Shown here in pieces: positions 1 to 12,378 of a DNA stretch of 64,000 nt (position 1 is the stretch's first letter; each line of letters opens with the position of its first letter). Location of the stretch: the NCBI GenBank assembly GCA_014905825.1, contig JACGCN010000004.1, forward strand, positions 1,612,001 to 1,676,000, in the 5' to 3' direction. The translations under genes were made by a program, and so were the position numbers. The DNA is from Lyophyllum atratum (lineage: Eukaryota; Basidiomycota; Agaricomycetes; Agaricales; Lyophyllaceae). Under the pieces are notes generated by a model. That model ran no database searches and was not told the origin of the DNA. It saw only the letters and a program-made list of their open reading frames with translations.

Positions 1-400
1 CTGCTCGTTCTAGCAGTCGACGAGAAGCCCATATTTTACGAGCTGACCTCAGCCTTCCAGCACGACCAGGTATAATGAATTCTACGTCTGAGTAAAGGGG
101 ATCGTCGAGAAGGCCACCGACGGTATCAAGAAGCAGTTTGGGGACGGATTGGCGAGGCTGACTTGGTGCTGGAGGAGGTGGTGCAGGAGATGATGTTATG
201 GTACATATGATAACAAATGCATCCTGCGACTTGACGCCATGCGTCTGGTAGTATACGTTGTCTCTTTTTGCAAATTGCGCCCTGTAATTATGAATCAGGA
301 ATGAGTAAACCTCTAGCGATGCATCAAAACGTACCATCCCCAATTCGCCGTCTTACTTAAAGGTTGAGCAGTGAGGCGACACTGAGCTATACTGTTGACT
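1..400 (-). CDS. BTB/POZ domain protein, 5' part only (C-terminus beyond left edge)
   Basis: Read leftwards, a continuous frame gives a start-of-BTB signature: a Pro/Ala-rich lead-in, then LLDDPLYSDVEFIIPG and, after a short loop, ARKIWASRRLLERA. The YSDVEF strand and the K/R-I-x-ASRRLL helix are typical of the BTB domains found in many copies in agaricomycete genomes, where they are thought to mediate dimerisation or Cullin-3 binding. Coding sense continues upstream through an intron with donor gtacgt near 335 (minus strand), giving NWGWAQFAKRDN before the Pro-rich stretch. A further intron near 360-405 is likely. The initiator ATG could not be fixed. The rest of the BTB fold and any C-terminal domain lie outside the window. 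The BTB call is by motif resemblance only. Confidence 0.6.
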
Positions 401-1178
401 TACTTTGTGGGAGAATGAATGGTTATGAGCCTCTTTGAGGTTATAGAGAATCGACTTTCCTATGCTGCAGGCTGGGTATTAAGAGGCGGATGTTATCAGC
501 AGGGCATACGGGCAACCTACTTTCGAAGTTCGAAACTGAATTTATATATCCCTTCTCGGACCCATCTGCAGGTGAAAGAAGATGAGTGTCATCAAACATC
601 ACAACCGCGTATGGACACACCTTCCACCATCGCCCAAAGCTACCTCTTTCTCCTCTGCAGTAGGCTAAGACAGCAGAAGTCTTTGCATCTTTGCACAATT
701 ACAGTACACCTGACATACCTCGCATGAAAGATACAGACTAACGTAGCCGTTCTCCGAGGCGCCTGAACCTTCCTTCGACGTGCCAGCATTCGCGTAGAAA
801 AGGATCTATATTGTATGAGCAACGCAAGGATCGCGCAATCACACAAGATATCAACATACTTGCCAGCGACCGCCCCCGAAACGAACAGACTTCGTGACCT
901 TTGACTTCGACTCACCCTTGGTCGCATCGAAGAGGTTCTTGAGGCCCCTGAGTGTCCATTCAAAGACAAGTGTGGTAGATTCTTGAACCTCAGACTCGAC
1001 TTCCATAGATTCAAATAGATCAGAGTCCAGAGTATGTGTAAGTAGTAAAGTTGGTTATCGTAGAGGTCCAAGAAACAAAAGGCCATCTCCAATACACGTG
1101 TGATGATGTGGTATGTCACAGGCACAGATCTCGCAACGAGATCTGCCGTCTTTAAATAGCCTCGCATCTCATTGAAGC
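401..1178. other. intergenic region, no supported gene
   Basis: This lies between the start of the BTB gene and the stop of the SART3/Prp24 gene, both on the minus strand. It probably holds the SART3/Prp24 3' untranslated region and the BTB promoter. A long open frame on the minus strand crosses it from inside the SART3/Prp24 C-terminal exon, but it is an off-frame shadow with no recognisable domain. I see no RNA gene or repeat. Confidence 0.5.
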
Positions 1179-4100
1179 TCATTGACCCCCTAACATCTTC
1201 CTGAAATCGTCCTGTCCTTTTTTCCCTTCTGACTGAGAGGCTGTAGCAGGTTGGGTTGACGGAGCAGAGCTCGAGGATGCGGCCTTCTGGACAGCGGGTT
1301 TTCGTGCATGACCCAAGCCAGCCCTTGGACGCGATACTGCAGCACGTGGAACGAACAAACCTCCAGTTTTGGGTGGTGGGGCAGCACGTCGAATTGGACC
1401 ACCAGTGCGACCTTCTTCGGAGAACTCCAATATGTTTCCGTTGAACGTTACTGGCTCCGAGCGCAAGAGGAGCTTGCCCGCTTCCTGTGTCGAATGAGTG
1501 ACTCATAACAATAGAAGTGAATAACGAGGACTGACTGCTGCATTCTCGAGCTCTACAACTGCTTCTTGCTTGTCCTGGAACACCTCCACCCGCTTGACGG
1601 CTGCGATCTTCTCAAGCAATTGCTGCAAGAGGCCTTCTTGTGTAGCCGCTGGTAGGTTGCGGACTCTCACGGACCTACTCCGAGCGTCTGCTAATTTGCT
1701 AAGGCCGGAATCTACAGGAGCGTTTCTGCATTTCATAGGATGCTCAGCATATAGAGAAATCGGTCATTTAGGGGTACGCACTTGGTTCGGCCGCGCCCAC
1801 CACGAGAATCTGCGACCGTCACCGCGATGCGCCGTTTTTTCAGTTCATGATTGTTGGCGTCCAAAGCTGCCGACGCATCTTTCTGGAGTTACACCGTCAG
1901 GAAAACATCACTTGAAGAAAGAAAATGGAAGAAAACGGACCTCCTGTTCAAACTCGATGAACGCGACACCTTTCGACTGTCCCTTTTCGTCCGTGACCAT
2001 TCTGATCTCTTTGATAGTTCCATACTAAATTACAATATAGTCAGCAAATGCACCAGGAGAAAAATGCAAGGGCAAGAAATACAGTTTTGAATAGTTTATC
2101 CAAGTCGGCCTGGGTGGTAAACTTGCTGAGGCCAGCGACATAGATTTCTCTCTCGTTCGCATCTTGATCCGTTCTCTCCTTCCTCCGTTCCGGGTTTGAG
2201 ATATAAACGTTAATGGGTTGATTGGGCGCGAGTTCCTGGCCATGAAGTTCAAGGGCCTTCTCAGCGGCAGTCTGCGAAAGAGAAACATCAAAACAACGAT
2301 ATAAGAATGTTCGAAGCAGGCACACGAACCGGGGATGTAAACTGGACATAACAGAAACGCCTGGTATTCTTGAACTTCTTGCTTGGCCAGCGAACATCAA
2401 AGATCGTCCCATACTAAAAGCTTCATCAGTAGCCGATGCGATCGAGCTCAAAATACACACCTTGCCGAAGATATCTCGAATGACAGCATCGTCCGTCGTT
2501 TCGGGGAAGTTGGTGACGTACAAGGTGGACTTCCAAGCGAGATGGACAGTAATTTCATGGTCGCGTATTCTTTTTTTATCCTTGGTCAGGGCCGCAGGTA
2601 TACTGTCCTAAATCAAGAAGAAGTTAACCATCCATCAGGAGGGAACTAGGAGATAGACACACTCGTTCGAAGAACTCAACGGTCGCGACAACCATATTAG
2701 GCAGCTGGGTAATCTTCACTTCCCGAACTTTGCCACACTATCACGGCGTAAGCTGCCAGTTAGTAATATGAAGAAAAGACATACATCTTTAAAGAGTTCT
2801 ACCAGTTCCTCCTTTGTAACGCCCTGGGGGAGATCTGCAACAAAGACTGTGGAGTTTTCTCGGTCCCTGATTAACATTACAGCATTAGAAATGTTAAGCC
2901 GCACACTCTGATTATAAGAATACCAACCTTTTCAGTGGAGGAGGATTTTGTTCTATTCCCTCACACATCAATACGCGAAATACTTCTACATAGAAAGTTG
3001 CACTCACCAATCCTAGGCTTTTTATGCTCTCCCGCGGGTTCCTCTTCCGCCTCTCGTTTGGTCCCCCGTACCCGCGGGACGTCAACGTCCATAGGGACGT
3101 CTACATCGGGCACGGGAGTCTCGGCTACAGGGACCGTAGAAGCCTGGGCCTCCATGATTACCTGCATTGCCTCAAACGATGCCTTTTCTGCGTCCTGCGT
3201 TTGGAAGCCAGCTTTAGCAGGTCGTCATATAGTTGGACACTTCCACTCACCTTGGCTCGCCGTGAGTTGACTTGATATTGTGCCTTTTCGACCTTATCCA
3301 GACACGTGTCTAACTCTTCGACGGATCCGTGTAGGTGTTCAAACGCGATCCACGCTTCCCAAATAGCTTCCGGCCAGTCTATGTTCTTTACATGGATGTC
3401 GGAGAAAATCTTCCGCGCCTTATCATATTGCTGGTACTTGCTGAGGGATTTTGAGAAGATCTGATGATGAACGAAGCATATGCACATACATCAAGGTGTC
3501 GGTGTAGGAGATCCATGCGAGGTAGCTCGTTTTGAGGAATTTTGACGCTGTATCCCAGACGGTGATGGCACTGTCTTGTAAAGTCGCCATGTCATACTGA
3601 GGTGGAAATGTTTAGTTTGGGTCAAGTCTGGGCTACTTCTCATCAACACTTACGATCGCGGCAAGATATTTCTCAAGTCGTAACTTTGCGTCTCCGGTTT
3701 TCGAGGCTGCATTTGCCATGGTCAATTATGAAAGCTACACGCCCATTACGAGCTTACCTTGCCGCACCATTTCGATTCCATTTTCCAGAATCGCAATCAG
3801 CGTTGGTAGGATATCCTCATCTGTATGGACTATGAGGGCATTTCAAGACGGATACGTTGTGCTTACCGTCTGGATTAGCTTCAATGCGACGCTTCTCGTA
3901 GCCTGCACGGGCAAGAATAACGGGAATGATTTGCTCGATGTCAGATTGGAGCATCTGGGTACTAAATGCCTGATTAAAGACGTCTACATAAAGTTTAGGT
4001 AGATTTCCCTCGAGAGGTACTGAAAGTGACGCACCAGCAACTCCGTCCCCACCCTCCCTGGATTCTTCGGTGCGCTCCTGCACTTAAGATATGAGACAGG

Positions 4101-5504
4101 GAATAGTGAAAATGAACTATGGTAGCTTACCAGATATCGAATGTATCTAGCCCAGACTTCGCCAGAACCAGGGATACTCCTTACAGCCCTCTTGAGGACA
4201 GCCATTTGCTCGTCTTCTCCCGCTTGATTGAGACGCTGTTGAGACCCGATGAGAGGCAGCGTGATGGGGCATTCCATGATACTCACTAAAGAGTCGCAAT
4301 ATCCGACCCAGAACATCCTCAGTGCTTCCTCTGCTCCGGGCTCGCCATTGAACCTCCGTTTATCGGCTTCGGCAATGGCGCGTTCGTATACAGTAGACAT
4401 CACCAGCAAATCCGGGTTTCTAGCTCGGCGCTCCGATGCAAGATACCGAGCGTATGCTTCAAGCGAGAAGCTTGACTGCAGCTTGAAGGTTGTGAGTAAT
4501 GACTCGGTACGTGGCTAAACATACACAGACGTACCAGAGCAGCTTCCAAAGGTTCTCGACGCTCGAAGGCTTTGACAGCCTGTGCGCGGATCTTGCTTGC
4601 GGCAACGAGTAGAGGTTCATATTGTCCAGGAGGACGGTGGTTTGTGGTAAAAGTCGAATAATACTGCAAAGTTTCTTCGGAATCTGTGGGACGGAGAGAA
4701 AGGTGGTTAGGTGGAGATACAAGCAAAATTAAACCACTCACCTGTATGAGGCTGTCGCAGGCGGGCAAGGAAGAATAGTTGAATGGCATCAGCTAGAGAG
4801 GCTCTGCAGCGATGTTAGGTGCCAAAATTGTGATTCTGAAGTTGCATCACACACTTCTCTGACCCAGTCGCGGATTCTAACTGTTGGAGCTCCCAGTCGC
4901 GCTGGAGATCCCAAAGCAAGTGACTCTGCTAAAATTGTCAGAAGCAGCAAGAGACCCCTGAGAAAACGACACCACCTTTGTCAGGTGTCCAATCCCCTTG
5001 TTCACCACCTCCGTGATCGCTGCCCGGGTCCAAGGCACGGAAAACAAAATTCCTAGCTCGGAAGGCTTAGGTTCGTCGCCAGAGTATTCTTCGTAGCGGT
5101 CTAGGATAAATTGCAAGTGCTTCTGCAGGATGGGTATGGCTGTAGTGATGGGTCATTGGTGGTGTGTCTGACACCGCGTAAACCGAGAACGTACACAGAT
5201 AGTCAGCTTCTGCCCGAGAATAAAGGGCTAGAAGTTCCTCTACTCCCTCTGCTGTCTGGAGGTCCACGGAGTTCTCCTTCTCTTCGATCAACAATGACCA
5301 CACCTCGTCACCGGCCGCCAGGAAGTCCGGCAACATCTCCATAGCGGACTTTGCCTGCGCCTCCATGCCCTCCAGAGATTGAGCCAGCCGGATGTGTTGA
5401 ATGTGAAGGTTTATGTCATAGGGCCGTTCGGATAGGTCGTTGAGCACTTTGCCCAAGGCTTCCAGAGATTGCGCTTCGTCCATGACGCGGTCCTGAGTAG
5501 CCAA
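1179..5504 (-). CDS. PRP24: SART3/Prp24-type U6 snRNP assembly factor (HAT repeats, four RRMs)
   Basis: Nuclear splicing factor expected to re-anneal U4 and U6 snRNAs while recycling spliceosomal snRNPs. The N-terminal half, from ATG 5504 to about 3000, is alpha-helical and HAT-like (for example LYSRAEADYL, FILDRYEEYSGDEP, IWEAWIAFEHLHGS). An acidic/basic linker with nuclear-signal character (KREAEEEPAGEHKKPR) follows near 3050. Four RNA-recognition motifs come next: ENSTVFVADLPQG (about 2850), MYVTNFPETT (about 2520), EREIYVAGLSKF (about 2150) and SRSVRVRNLPAA (about 1680). The C-terminus ends in DDFRKMLGGQ, which resembles the conserved Prp24 C-terminal Lsm-binding box. Many short introns interrupt it; the last joins VVELENAA to EAGKLLLRSEP. 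The HAT region is SART3-like and the four RRMs plus Lsm box are Prp24-like. The start gives MATQDRVMDEAQ. It faces the F-box gene across 567 bp. Confidence 0.88.
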
Positions 5505-6071
5505 ATGGAGGAGTTGGCGACCACTAGGCTGGCTGGCGCGTAAGCGGTATCAGCACTGTACTGTGAGTCGGTGGTTAGTATGTCGCGTCGAATGGGCTGT
5601 GTCGTGGAATTAAAGATTGGCGCGGACGTGGAAATTCCTGGCAACTTGTGAGGGTTTGGCGGCGGTGCCGCTATTCTCGATCAGTCACGTGGCTACCACG
5701 CACAGCCACATCTGACCTCGGTGAGAGGCTCGCCTTGTCCACAATTATCGATCATGTTGACGGCTCTCACCGATGGCGAAACCCCTGATCTCTGCTTCCT
5801 TTGTCTTGATTGTCTCGGTCCTCTTGATGCATTTGGTATGAACAGTCCATAATTGCGGGCATTTCCATCGTACATACGGGTCAGATGCCGTTGCACAGCT
5901 CTGCATTATTCGGCGCTTGCAGATGACAGTATACAGTATCCTTTGTCCGATCCTGGTTCTCCGAGACCGGCTGTTGTTCCATTCCACCGAACACATCCTA
6001 TCTAAGCAGCTTACCGATGACACTGATATAAAGCAGTGGTTTGGGCACTCTGTACTTGGTTCTCCCTTCCC
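5505..6071. promoter_or_regulatory. divergent intergenic region (SART3/Prp24 and F-box gene)
   Basis: These 567 bp separate two start codons pointing away from each other, so both promoters and 5' untranslated regions should lie here. I could not identify a specific TATA box or regulator site. Confidence 0.45.
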
Positions 6072-7523
6072 ATGTCGTCCGCACTGAAGAGAACCCAACG
6101 GCGAGCGTTGACCCTTACGCGCTCCCTTGCGGATGCGGTAAAGTCTAGATTGTGAGTAATCCTAGGTAACTCGCAACACCGATGTAACCCGCGATTTGCA
6201 GTTCCTCCGAGAAGTCCCAGTCTTGTTCGCCGTTCAACGATCATCATGCCATTCCCAAATATAACATTGGCAGACCACGCCAGCTCCGAAGGGGTCAAAT
6301 CCCTCCCTTCAAGGATGTCCATTTTATCCACAGGCTACCCGTGGAACTTCTCGCACACCTAATGGTCATCGGCTCCGAGGACGATCCCATGTTTCCTATC
6401 AGAATATCATACGTCTGTAGAAAATGGAGAGAAATAGCTCTGCGCACCCCCGCACTATGGCGGCGCATCACGTTGGGTCCAGAGACTGACATGTGGAGGG
6501 AGAGAATATACAGGGCCGGAGCTTGTACACTCGACATCCAGCTCCTACCTTTCACGACAACGCGATCGCCATTCTCCGAACGCCAGTATCTGGACGCTAC
6601 GACCGTACAATGGTATCTACACCAAGTGGTGTCGCTCATTCGACGTTGGCGATCACTCGAGATAGTCTTTGCAGATTACTCCCCTTACCTATGGAATGCT
6701 GCTCTTTCTGGGTGCTGTTCGAAGAGCAGAAGGGCGCAGGCTTTGGCTTTGGTGGATTTGACGCTTATATATCGTGCAAACGACGATACGAAAGAGTTTT
6801 GTCTCTTCTCCGGCTTTGCGCCCCGGCTCCGCAACGTTACGCTTGACGGAATCAGGCTGACTTGGCTGCCATCCCTTTTTGGGAACCTCACACACCTGGA
6901 CTATACCCACCACGGCTTTACTGTTGGTCATCAGGCCGTGCATGATGTTATCTGCATGCTTGAAGTGTCCAGCCGTCTTGTAGAGCTGAAGGTTTTGTTT
7001 CCTCCGAGGCACAAGTCTGTCGGCCCCGCGCGTTCCCATCCAGTCACACGTCGCGTTCTCCTCGCCTCTCTCCAGCACCTCCACCTTCGCGTCGAAGGCT
7101 CAGACATCCCTTTCGAACTCGCACATCTCATGACCCTCGTCCTCACTCCGTCCCTCACATCGCTACATCTCATTGACGTTGACCGCCGCCAACTCGCATT
7201 CCCCAGTCTCAAGTCTTTCTTCTACGTATACGCCATCTGTCCTTCTCTTCGATTCCTCCGCATTGAACATGGGTGGTATGATTCAGGCATGGTTTCGCCC
7301 ATTCTGTGTGCATTACCAAGCTTGCGCCAACTTGTCGTCAGGAGACCGCATATGGCAGACCAGGTGCTGAACCTGAACTCGCGAATCAGGAAAGGACATC
7401 AGCCCACAGGGGGCGTTTCGCAATCTGGACACCTCCGTTTGCATAGAGTCCGTCCCAACTGGAAAGAACATCCCACTTATAGTGATCCCGTCCCGAACAC
7501 TCGTCCGCCAGTCCGTTAATTAA
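6072..7523 (+). CDS. F-box protein with leucine-rich C-terminal part
   Basis: Probable substrate adaptor of an SCF ubiquitin ligase. From ATG 6072 (MSSALKRTQRRAL), an intron at 6152-6201 with a canonical gtgagt donor and ttgcag acceptor brings the reading frame into HRLPVELLAHLMVIG, the LP-x-E-LL start of an F-box. VCRKWREIALRTPALWRRI follows, the usual F-box end in agaricomycete proteins. The remaining ~350 residues hold irregular Leu-rich stretches (SLTSLHLIDV, CPSLRFLRIEHG, LPSLRQLVVRRP) expected to form an LRR-like receptor surface. A second intron at 7364-7409 is inferred because splicing gives a sensible C-terminus (GAFRNLDTSVCIESVP) ending at 7523; reading through would instead stop at 7519 with a low-complexity tail. 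Such F-box genes are numerous and fast-evolving in this clade; the substrate is unknown. Confidence 0.8.
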
Positions 7524-8378
7524 TTCACTGTATCATATTAGTGTCTCCTGGTTGTCCATATCTACTATCTCTGTATCAGTACCCGACGTGAACACGAGCT
7601 TCGATCGCCTTGCATCTAGCAAGGTCTCACCAGTCCGATATTTCACAATCGCCAACTTCGGGTTCAACTTTTTGTCCAACTTACAGTTAAAGTTGACGAT
7701 GAACCTGGGAAGAGCTAAATTGACATTCTCTTTGTCACTTCGACATAGCCTGCCAGTGAGATCTAAACGGTTGGTCTTCTTGTGGGTTTTGCGGGCGTTA
7801 CCTCATTGGAACGTTTTTTTGGTCGCCTTTGTAAGTCGAGCGTGGCCGAAGTGAATGGGAAGAGAGCAATGGCATTAGTTCGTCAATGGCAGCCGATCGG
7901 CCTTATATAGCGTAGACAGATCGACTATCCGTTCTAAGGATCCTGGTGTGACTAGCTACCGGGGACTATGTCAGGCTTCTTTTCTTGATCGGCGTGGTGT
8001 CCGTAACCCCGCCTAACCCCGCATTTAGCTTTCCCGTCCTTGAATCGAGGCATCTCCGTCACTGACTGAGTCCACCGAACAATTGCCTATAGCATCGGAG
8101 TCGTACTGTATATACTTCTATAACGTCTATATTTCTGGATCAACTAAGTCTGTATGATACCTCAGCCCAGATATTTTTAGTATTACCCCGCACTATCAAC
8201 GGTCCGACGTCACGGTCGGAGAGCCAACCCGACAACTCAAACTCAAACGACAGATCCGAGCGGGCCGTTGTCAGGATATATCGATACCCCTCGAGATGCT
8301 TCTAGGCGGTACAACCGCTCTGTAAATTCGCATTGAGTGATCTGCAACTCGTTTCTCCATCGATCTGATACCCCATCC
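7524..8378. other. intergenic region, no supported gene
   Basis: About 850 bp between the F-box gene and the SDR gene. Short open frames exist on both strands (one near 7552-7854) but none has family resemblance, a sensible start context or splice support. The part nearest 8378 should hold the SDR promoter. No repeat or RNA gene seen. Confidence 0.4.
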
Positions 8379-9490
8379 ATGTCTTTCGAACCACAAGCTA
8401 TGTACGACCTATCTGGACGAGTCGCCGTCGTGACTGGTGGCGGGACGGGCATTGGACTCATCATCGCACAGGGGCTCGCCGCAAGCGGTGCTAAGGTGTA
8501 CATCACGGGGCGGCGCGTAGATGTCCTTCAGAAGGTCGCTGGGTCGTGGAATGAGCAAAAGGCTGGGGGCACAATCATCCCGTATGTTGAATTTCTAGGT
8601 TCTCAAGTGCTTTATGACCGACTCACTCGGGCAGGTTAGCGATGGACGTCACCGATAAGCATGGCATCCTTGAGGGAAAGAAGTTCATTGAAGAGAAGGA
8701 GGGGAAGATACACATTCTAGTCAACAAGTTCGTTCTGCGAGTTTCGACATGGGGCGTCAGTACTGACGAACGACCCCTATTCAAGTGCGGGCCAAGTCGG
8801 ACCAACGTCCCCATTCCTTGGTGACCCATCCGCACCGCAGCTCAAGGACGCAGAAACGCTTGGGCAGGCGTTGTTCGATAACGAGACCTTCGATCAATGG
8901 GCGGATCTATACAAAATCAACACTTTCTCCGTTTTCTTCGTGACTACCGCGTTCATGGGGCTTCTCGATAGGGGCTCTAAAGATAGCGCGGGGTACTCGT
9001 CTGTGGTCATAAACATCACCAGCATCAGCGGCGTCATCAAGGTCGCGCAGGAGCACGTGAGTATTACCGCCCCCCTCTGCAAGACCTGCGAGACCTAAAA
9101 GTCTTCGCGCAGTTCGCCTACAACAGCGCCAAGGCTGCAGCGTCGCACCTAACGAAGATGCTCGCGACCGAGTTCGCGCTCAAGAAAGTGGACATCCGCG
9201 TCAATGCGATCGCGCCTGGCGTGTACGCGTCAGAGATGACGCACGATAACATCAAGCCTGAGGAGGTTGATAAGATTGGGAAGGGTGTCCAGCCGGTGCC
9301 GGCGGCAAGAGCGGGAACGTGAGTGGTTGGTACTTCTTGGGTTCGCTGACACTGAGAAGCTGTTTCATTCAGTGGGCAGGAGATGGCGGGTACTGTGGTA
9401 TACCTCGCATCGCCGTCTGGAGGTTATATGAATGGCCAGGAGATCATCATTGATGGTGGCTACGTCGCCGTCAATCCTGCCACCGTCTGA
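8379..9490 (+). CDS. classical short-chain dehydrogenase/reductase (SDR)
   Basis: NAD(P)H-dependent oxidoreductase of the classical SDR family; substrate not predictable. Starts MSFEPQAMYDLSGRVAVVTGGG. Motifs in order: the cofactor-binding glycine motif TGGGTGIG, ITGRR after beta-2, an MDVTD strand, NNAG formed exactly across the second intron, the serine of NITSISG, the catalytic YNSAK (Tyr and Lys), IRVNAIAPG, and a C-terminal INGxEIxxDGG-type ending (MNGQEIIIDGGY). Introns: about 8583-8635, 8728-8785, one after QEH (gtgagt donor to cgcgcag acceptor) and one after RAG near 9319. The splices restore all conserved motifs, which strongly supports the model. The length, about 300 residues, is normal. 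The NNAG-GQVGPTSP stretch resembles fungal RhlG/versicolorin-reductase-like SDRs, but no biosynthetic partner lies nearby. Confidence 0.9.
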
Positions 9491-10101
9491 GGCTTAGCTG
9501 GCGACGTTCTCATATTGCAAGAACATATGCCTTCTTCGCCGATCAGTGCAGGACGTCTACGATTCAGATGCTTTGCTTTGCACGCTTCTTTAGATCGTCA
9601 TGGGCTCGATATAAATAGCTGCAATACATGCAAGGCGATGAACAAGGTGACTTATCGTTCGTCAAACATGCTTCGAAGCCGTGGGTCTGGTATGCACCAT
9701 ATCAATAAGGCGATGGGCGCTCATTCCATCGGGTAAGATGCAGTCAACTCCATGCCTGTCACTTGTCGCATGATCAAGTATAAAATTTGAAGTGTGACAA
9801 TCCATGTGGAGACGGAGATAGAATTCCGCTGCCCGCAAGGTTCCAGCGCAGCAAGTCGTAGTAAGACTTCTGATAGTCGCTTTCCCTGAGGGTGGGCATC
9901 GATATATTATGCATGTCGATAGCGAGTTTTGGTATGATTGTCACGGTTCAGGCTGGCGGTAAGGCGGGGATGGGTTTTGATGAAATCTTCCGACTACGGA
10001 GGTGAAGTGAAGTTTGACGGGAAGCGTGAGAAAGATGACCTGAAAGCCAGAGGCAACCAAGTTTAGATGCCGCTGCTCACGTTTCTCCACCACCTCTCAC
10101 C
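9491..10101. other. intergenic region, no supported gene
   Basis: About 610 bp between the SDR stop and the SKN1-like start. It should contain the SDR 3' untranslated region and the promoter of the next gene. Only short open frames without resemblance are present; no repeat was recognised. Confidence 0.4.
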
Positions 10102-12378
10102 ATGTCTCATACCCCGCGACCTCGACGAGGTGCTCAAAAGGCACTGCCTCAAGAGTATGCCGCCGTTCCCCAGAGCCCACGTTCCGGCGCAAATCCTCCC
10201 TCGGCCTCGGCTTACACTTCACGAACACAACCACCTCGAACTTCTTCTGTCAGTAGCCATCAACAGAATTTACAGACGGGACGAGGAGCAATCGCTGCGG
10301 GAGTGGCTACAGGGGCGATTGGTGGTGGTTATGGGCCGTATTCGGTGTGTTCTGTGCGTTCGCGGTTCTGTTTCATTTTCTAACCGAGCTGCAGTATCAT
10401 CCAGACAATGGTCGGGACGCTGGCGTCTACAACGCCGCGAGATTCAGCTCTTCGCCGTCCGAGCAGTCTATGCTTCCGGGACCGGAGAAAGGACCTGTGC
10501 AAAACTCGTCTACAGTGCCGCAGTACCTGTGGGACAAGGATCCTGACCTCGACGACGCACTTCACAATCCAGAAATACGCGGCAGAGACGATAACTCATT
10601 CACCCTATTTTCAGCCCGTGGCTGGATGAACGCGGGAGCTCTGGTCGTCCTTGGAGTAGGCCTGATCACCCTCTTCGCCGGGTATCCGATAATATGGCAC
10701 TACACACATCTGCCTTCCAAAATCACGGGGTTCAACCTTGGTGGAATTAACGGGACTGGACAGATTCCTGACCTCCCTGGTCTGCCAAAACTAGTAGACC
10801 CGGATACACCAAGCTCTGCCTACACGCGCACTGGTTCGGACGGGAAGAAGTATAATCTTGTCTATAGCGACGAGTTCAATGTGGATGGAAGGACTTTCTA
10901 TCCAGGTGATGATCCATTTTGGGAGGCTGCGGATCTACATTACTGGTGAGGCCTTGAGTTTCTCTGTAATTTATGTTTCATTAACATTACTCTTACCAGG
11001 CCGACCGGTGATCTGGAGTGGTATGATCCAAGCGTAAGCCGGCTTCACTTCAAGTTCCCCCTTGTTTTTGCTAACTAATTCGTAGGCCATAACAACGCAA
11101 GATGGGAAGCTGGTGATTACACTGACGGAAGAAACTATCAATGACCTCAATTTCAAGAGCGGTGAGCCCCTCCCCACCTTTGCCATTCTTTACTGATTTC
11201 TTCCTTCTCCAGGTATGATGACATCCTGGAACAAATTGTGTTTCAACACTGGCTACGTTGAGGTTTCGGTAAGCCTGCCAGGCAGTCCAAAGGTACCAGG
11301 ATTGTGGCCCGGTGTTTGGTCTATGGGAAATCTGGTACGTGGTTGTTGTTCTACTTCTGTGTATTCTTCTCATCTCACTTGTTAGGGGAGAGCTGGTTAC
11401 GGTGCAACCACAGAAGGAATGTGGCCCTACAGCTACGATACCTGCGATCTTGGAACATTCCCAAATCAAACAACACAAGATGGTGTCCCTGCGGCAGCAG
11501 CTACGGGCTCGCCAGGCGATGGACCTCTCAGCTTCCTTCCTGGTCAACGCCTATCCGCATGTACATGTCCTGGCTCTGACCACCCAGGCCCTAGGGTCTC
11601 GGATGGTCGAGGTGTTCCTGAAATCGATATCCTCGAGGCGCAGATTGATATGGACGTCTTCCAAGGCCAGGTATCCCAGAGTTTCCAATGCGCGCCTTAC
11701 AACTACAAGTACAACTACGTGGACTCCTCGCCGGCTACTACTGTATTTGATTCGAGCAAGACCGCTTTGAACACATATAAGGGCGGCGTGTTCCAGCAGG
11801 CTGTATCGGCGGTCACGTACACTGAGGATCAAAACTACAACGGCCAGGGCTATGCTACTTACGCATACGAGTGGTGGTTCAACAAAGCCCAGAGGCAGCA
11901 AGGCTACATCGCATGGTATAGTACTGGTGTCCAATCATGGACCATAACTTCTGCAACCATCGGACCCGATTCAACAAGCCAGATCAGCGGGCGGTTGATT
12001 CCCGAGGAACCGATGGTAAGCCTAACATTGATCATTTGAGCCGACAACTGACCTCTTCCAGTATTTGGTGCTGAACTTGGGCATGGCCCCTGGTTTCCAG
12101 AAGCAAGATTTCAAGAACCTCAAATTCCCCTCGAAGATGTACATCGATTATGTTCGAATATATCAGCGGCAAGGGACGAAAAACGGCATTACTTGTGATC
12201 CTCCGTCACATCCCACGTCAAAGTATATTGAAAAGTATGCGTTATTTGATTTGATTCACGCGGCATGAGCTCACAGAAATTCTACAGACATATCCAAGCA
12301 TATACCAACCCCAACCTGACGACCTGGGCCCAGGCGGGAAATACGTTCCCGCGGAACTCTTTATACCACGGCTGTTAG
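10102..12378 (+). CDS. SKN1/KRE6-type beta-1,6-glucan synthesis-associated protein (GH16-like)
   Basis: Type II membrane glycoprotein of the secretory pathway needed for beta-1,6-glucan in the fungal cell wall. A Ser/Pro-rich cytosolic N-terminus of roughly 150-170 residues ([18 protein letters not shown]) is followed by one membrane helix ([20 protein letters not shown]) and the luminal SKN1 domain: [62 protein letters not shown]. The GH16-like active-site signature appears as PEIDILEAQ (E-x-D-x-x-E), so the catalytic acidic residues are kept. The end reads [10 protein letters not shown], then a Cys-containing tail HGC before TAG at 12376-12378. Introns lie after PYS (10345), after DLHYW (10949), and around 11032, 11160, 11268, 11334, 12013 and 12235; all splices keep frame. 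Conserved length and domain order. Confidence 0.92.

Noticed and set aside
640..1506. Open frame of 288 codons on the minus strand
   Set aside because: It overlaps the SART3/Prp24 C-terminal exon out of frame and continues into its 3' region; no domain or biased composition supports it.
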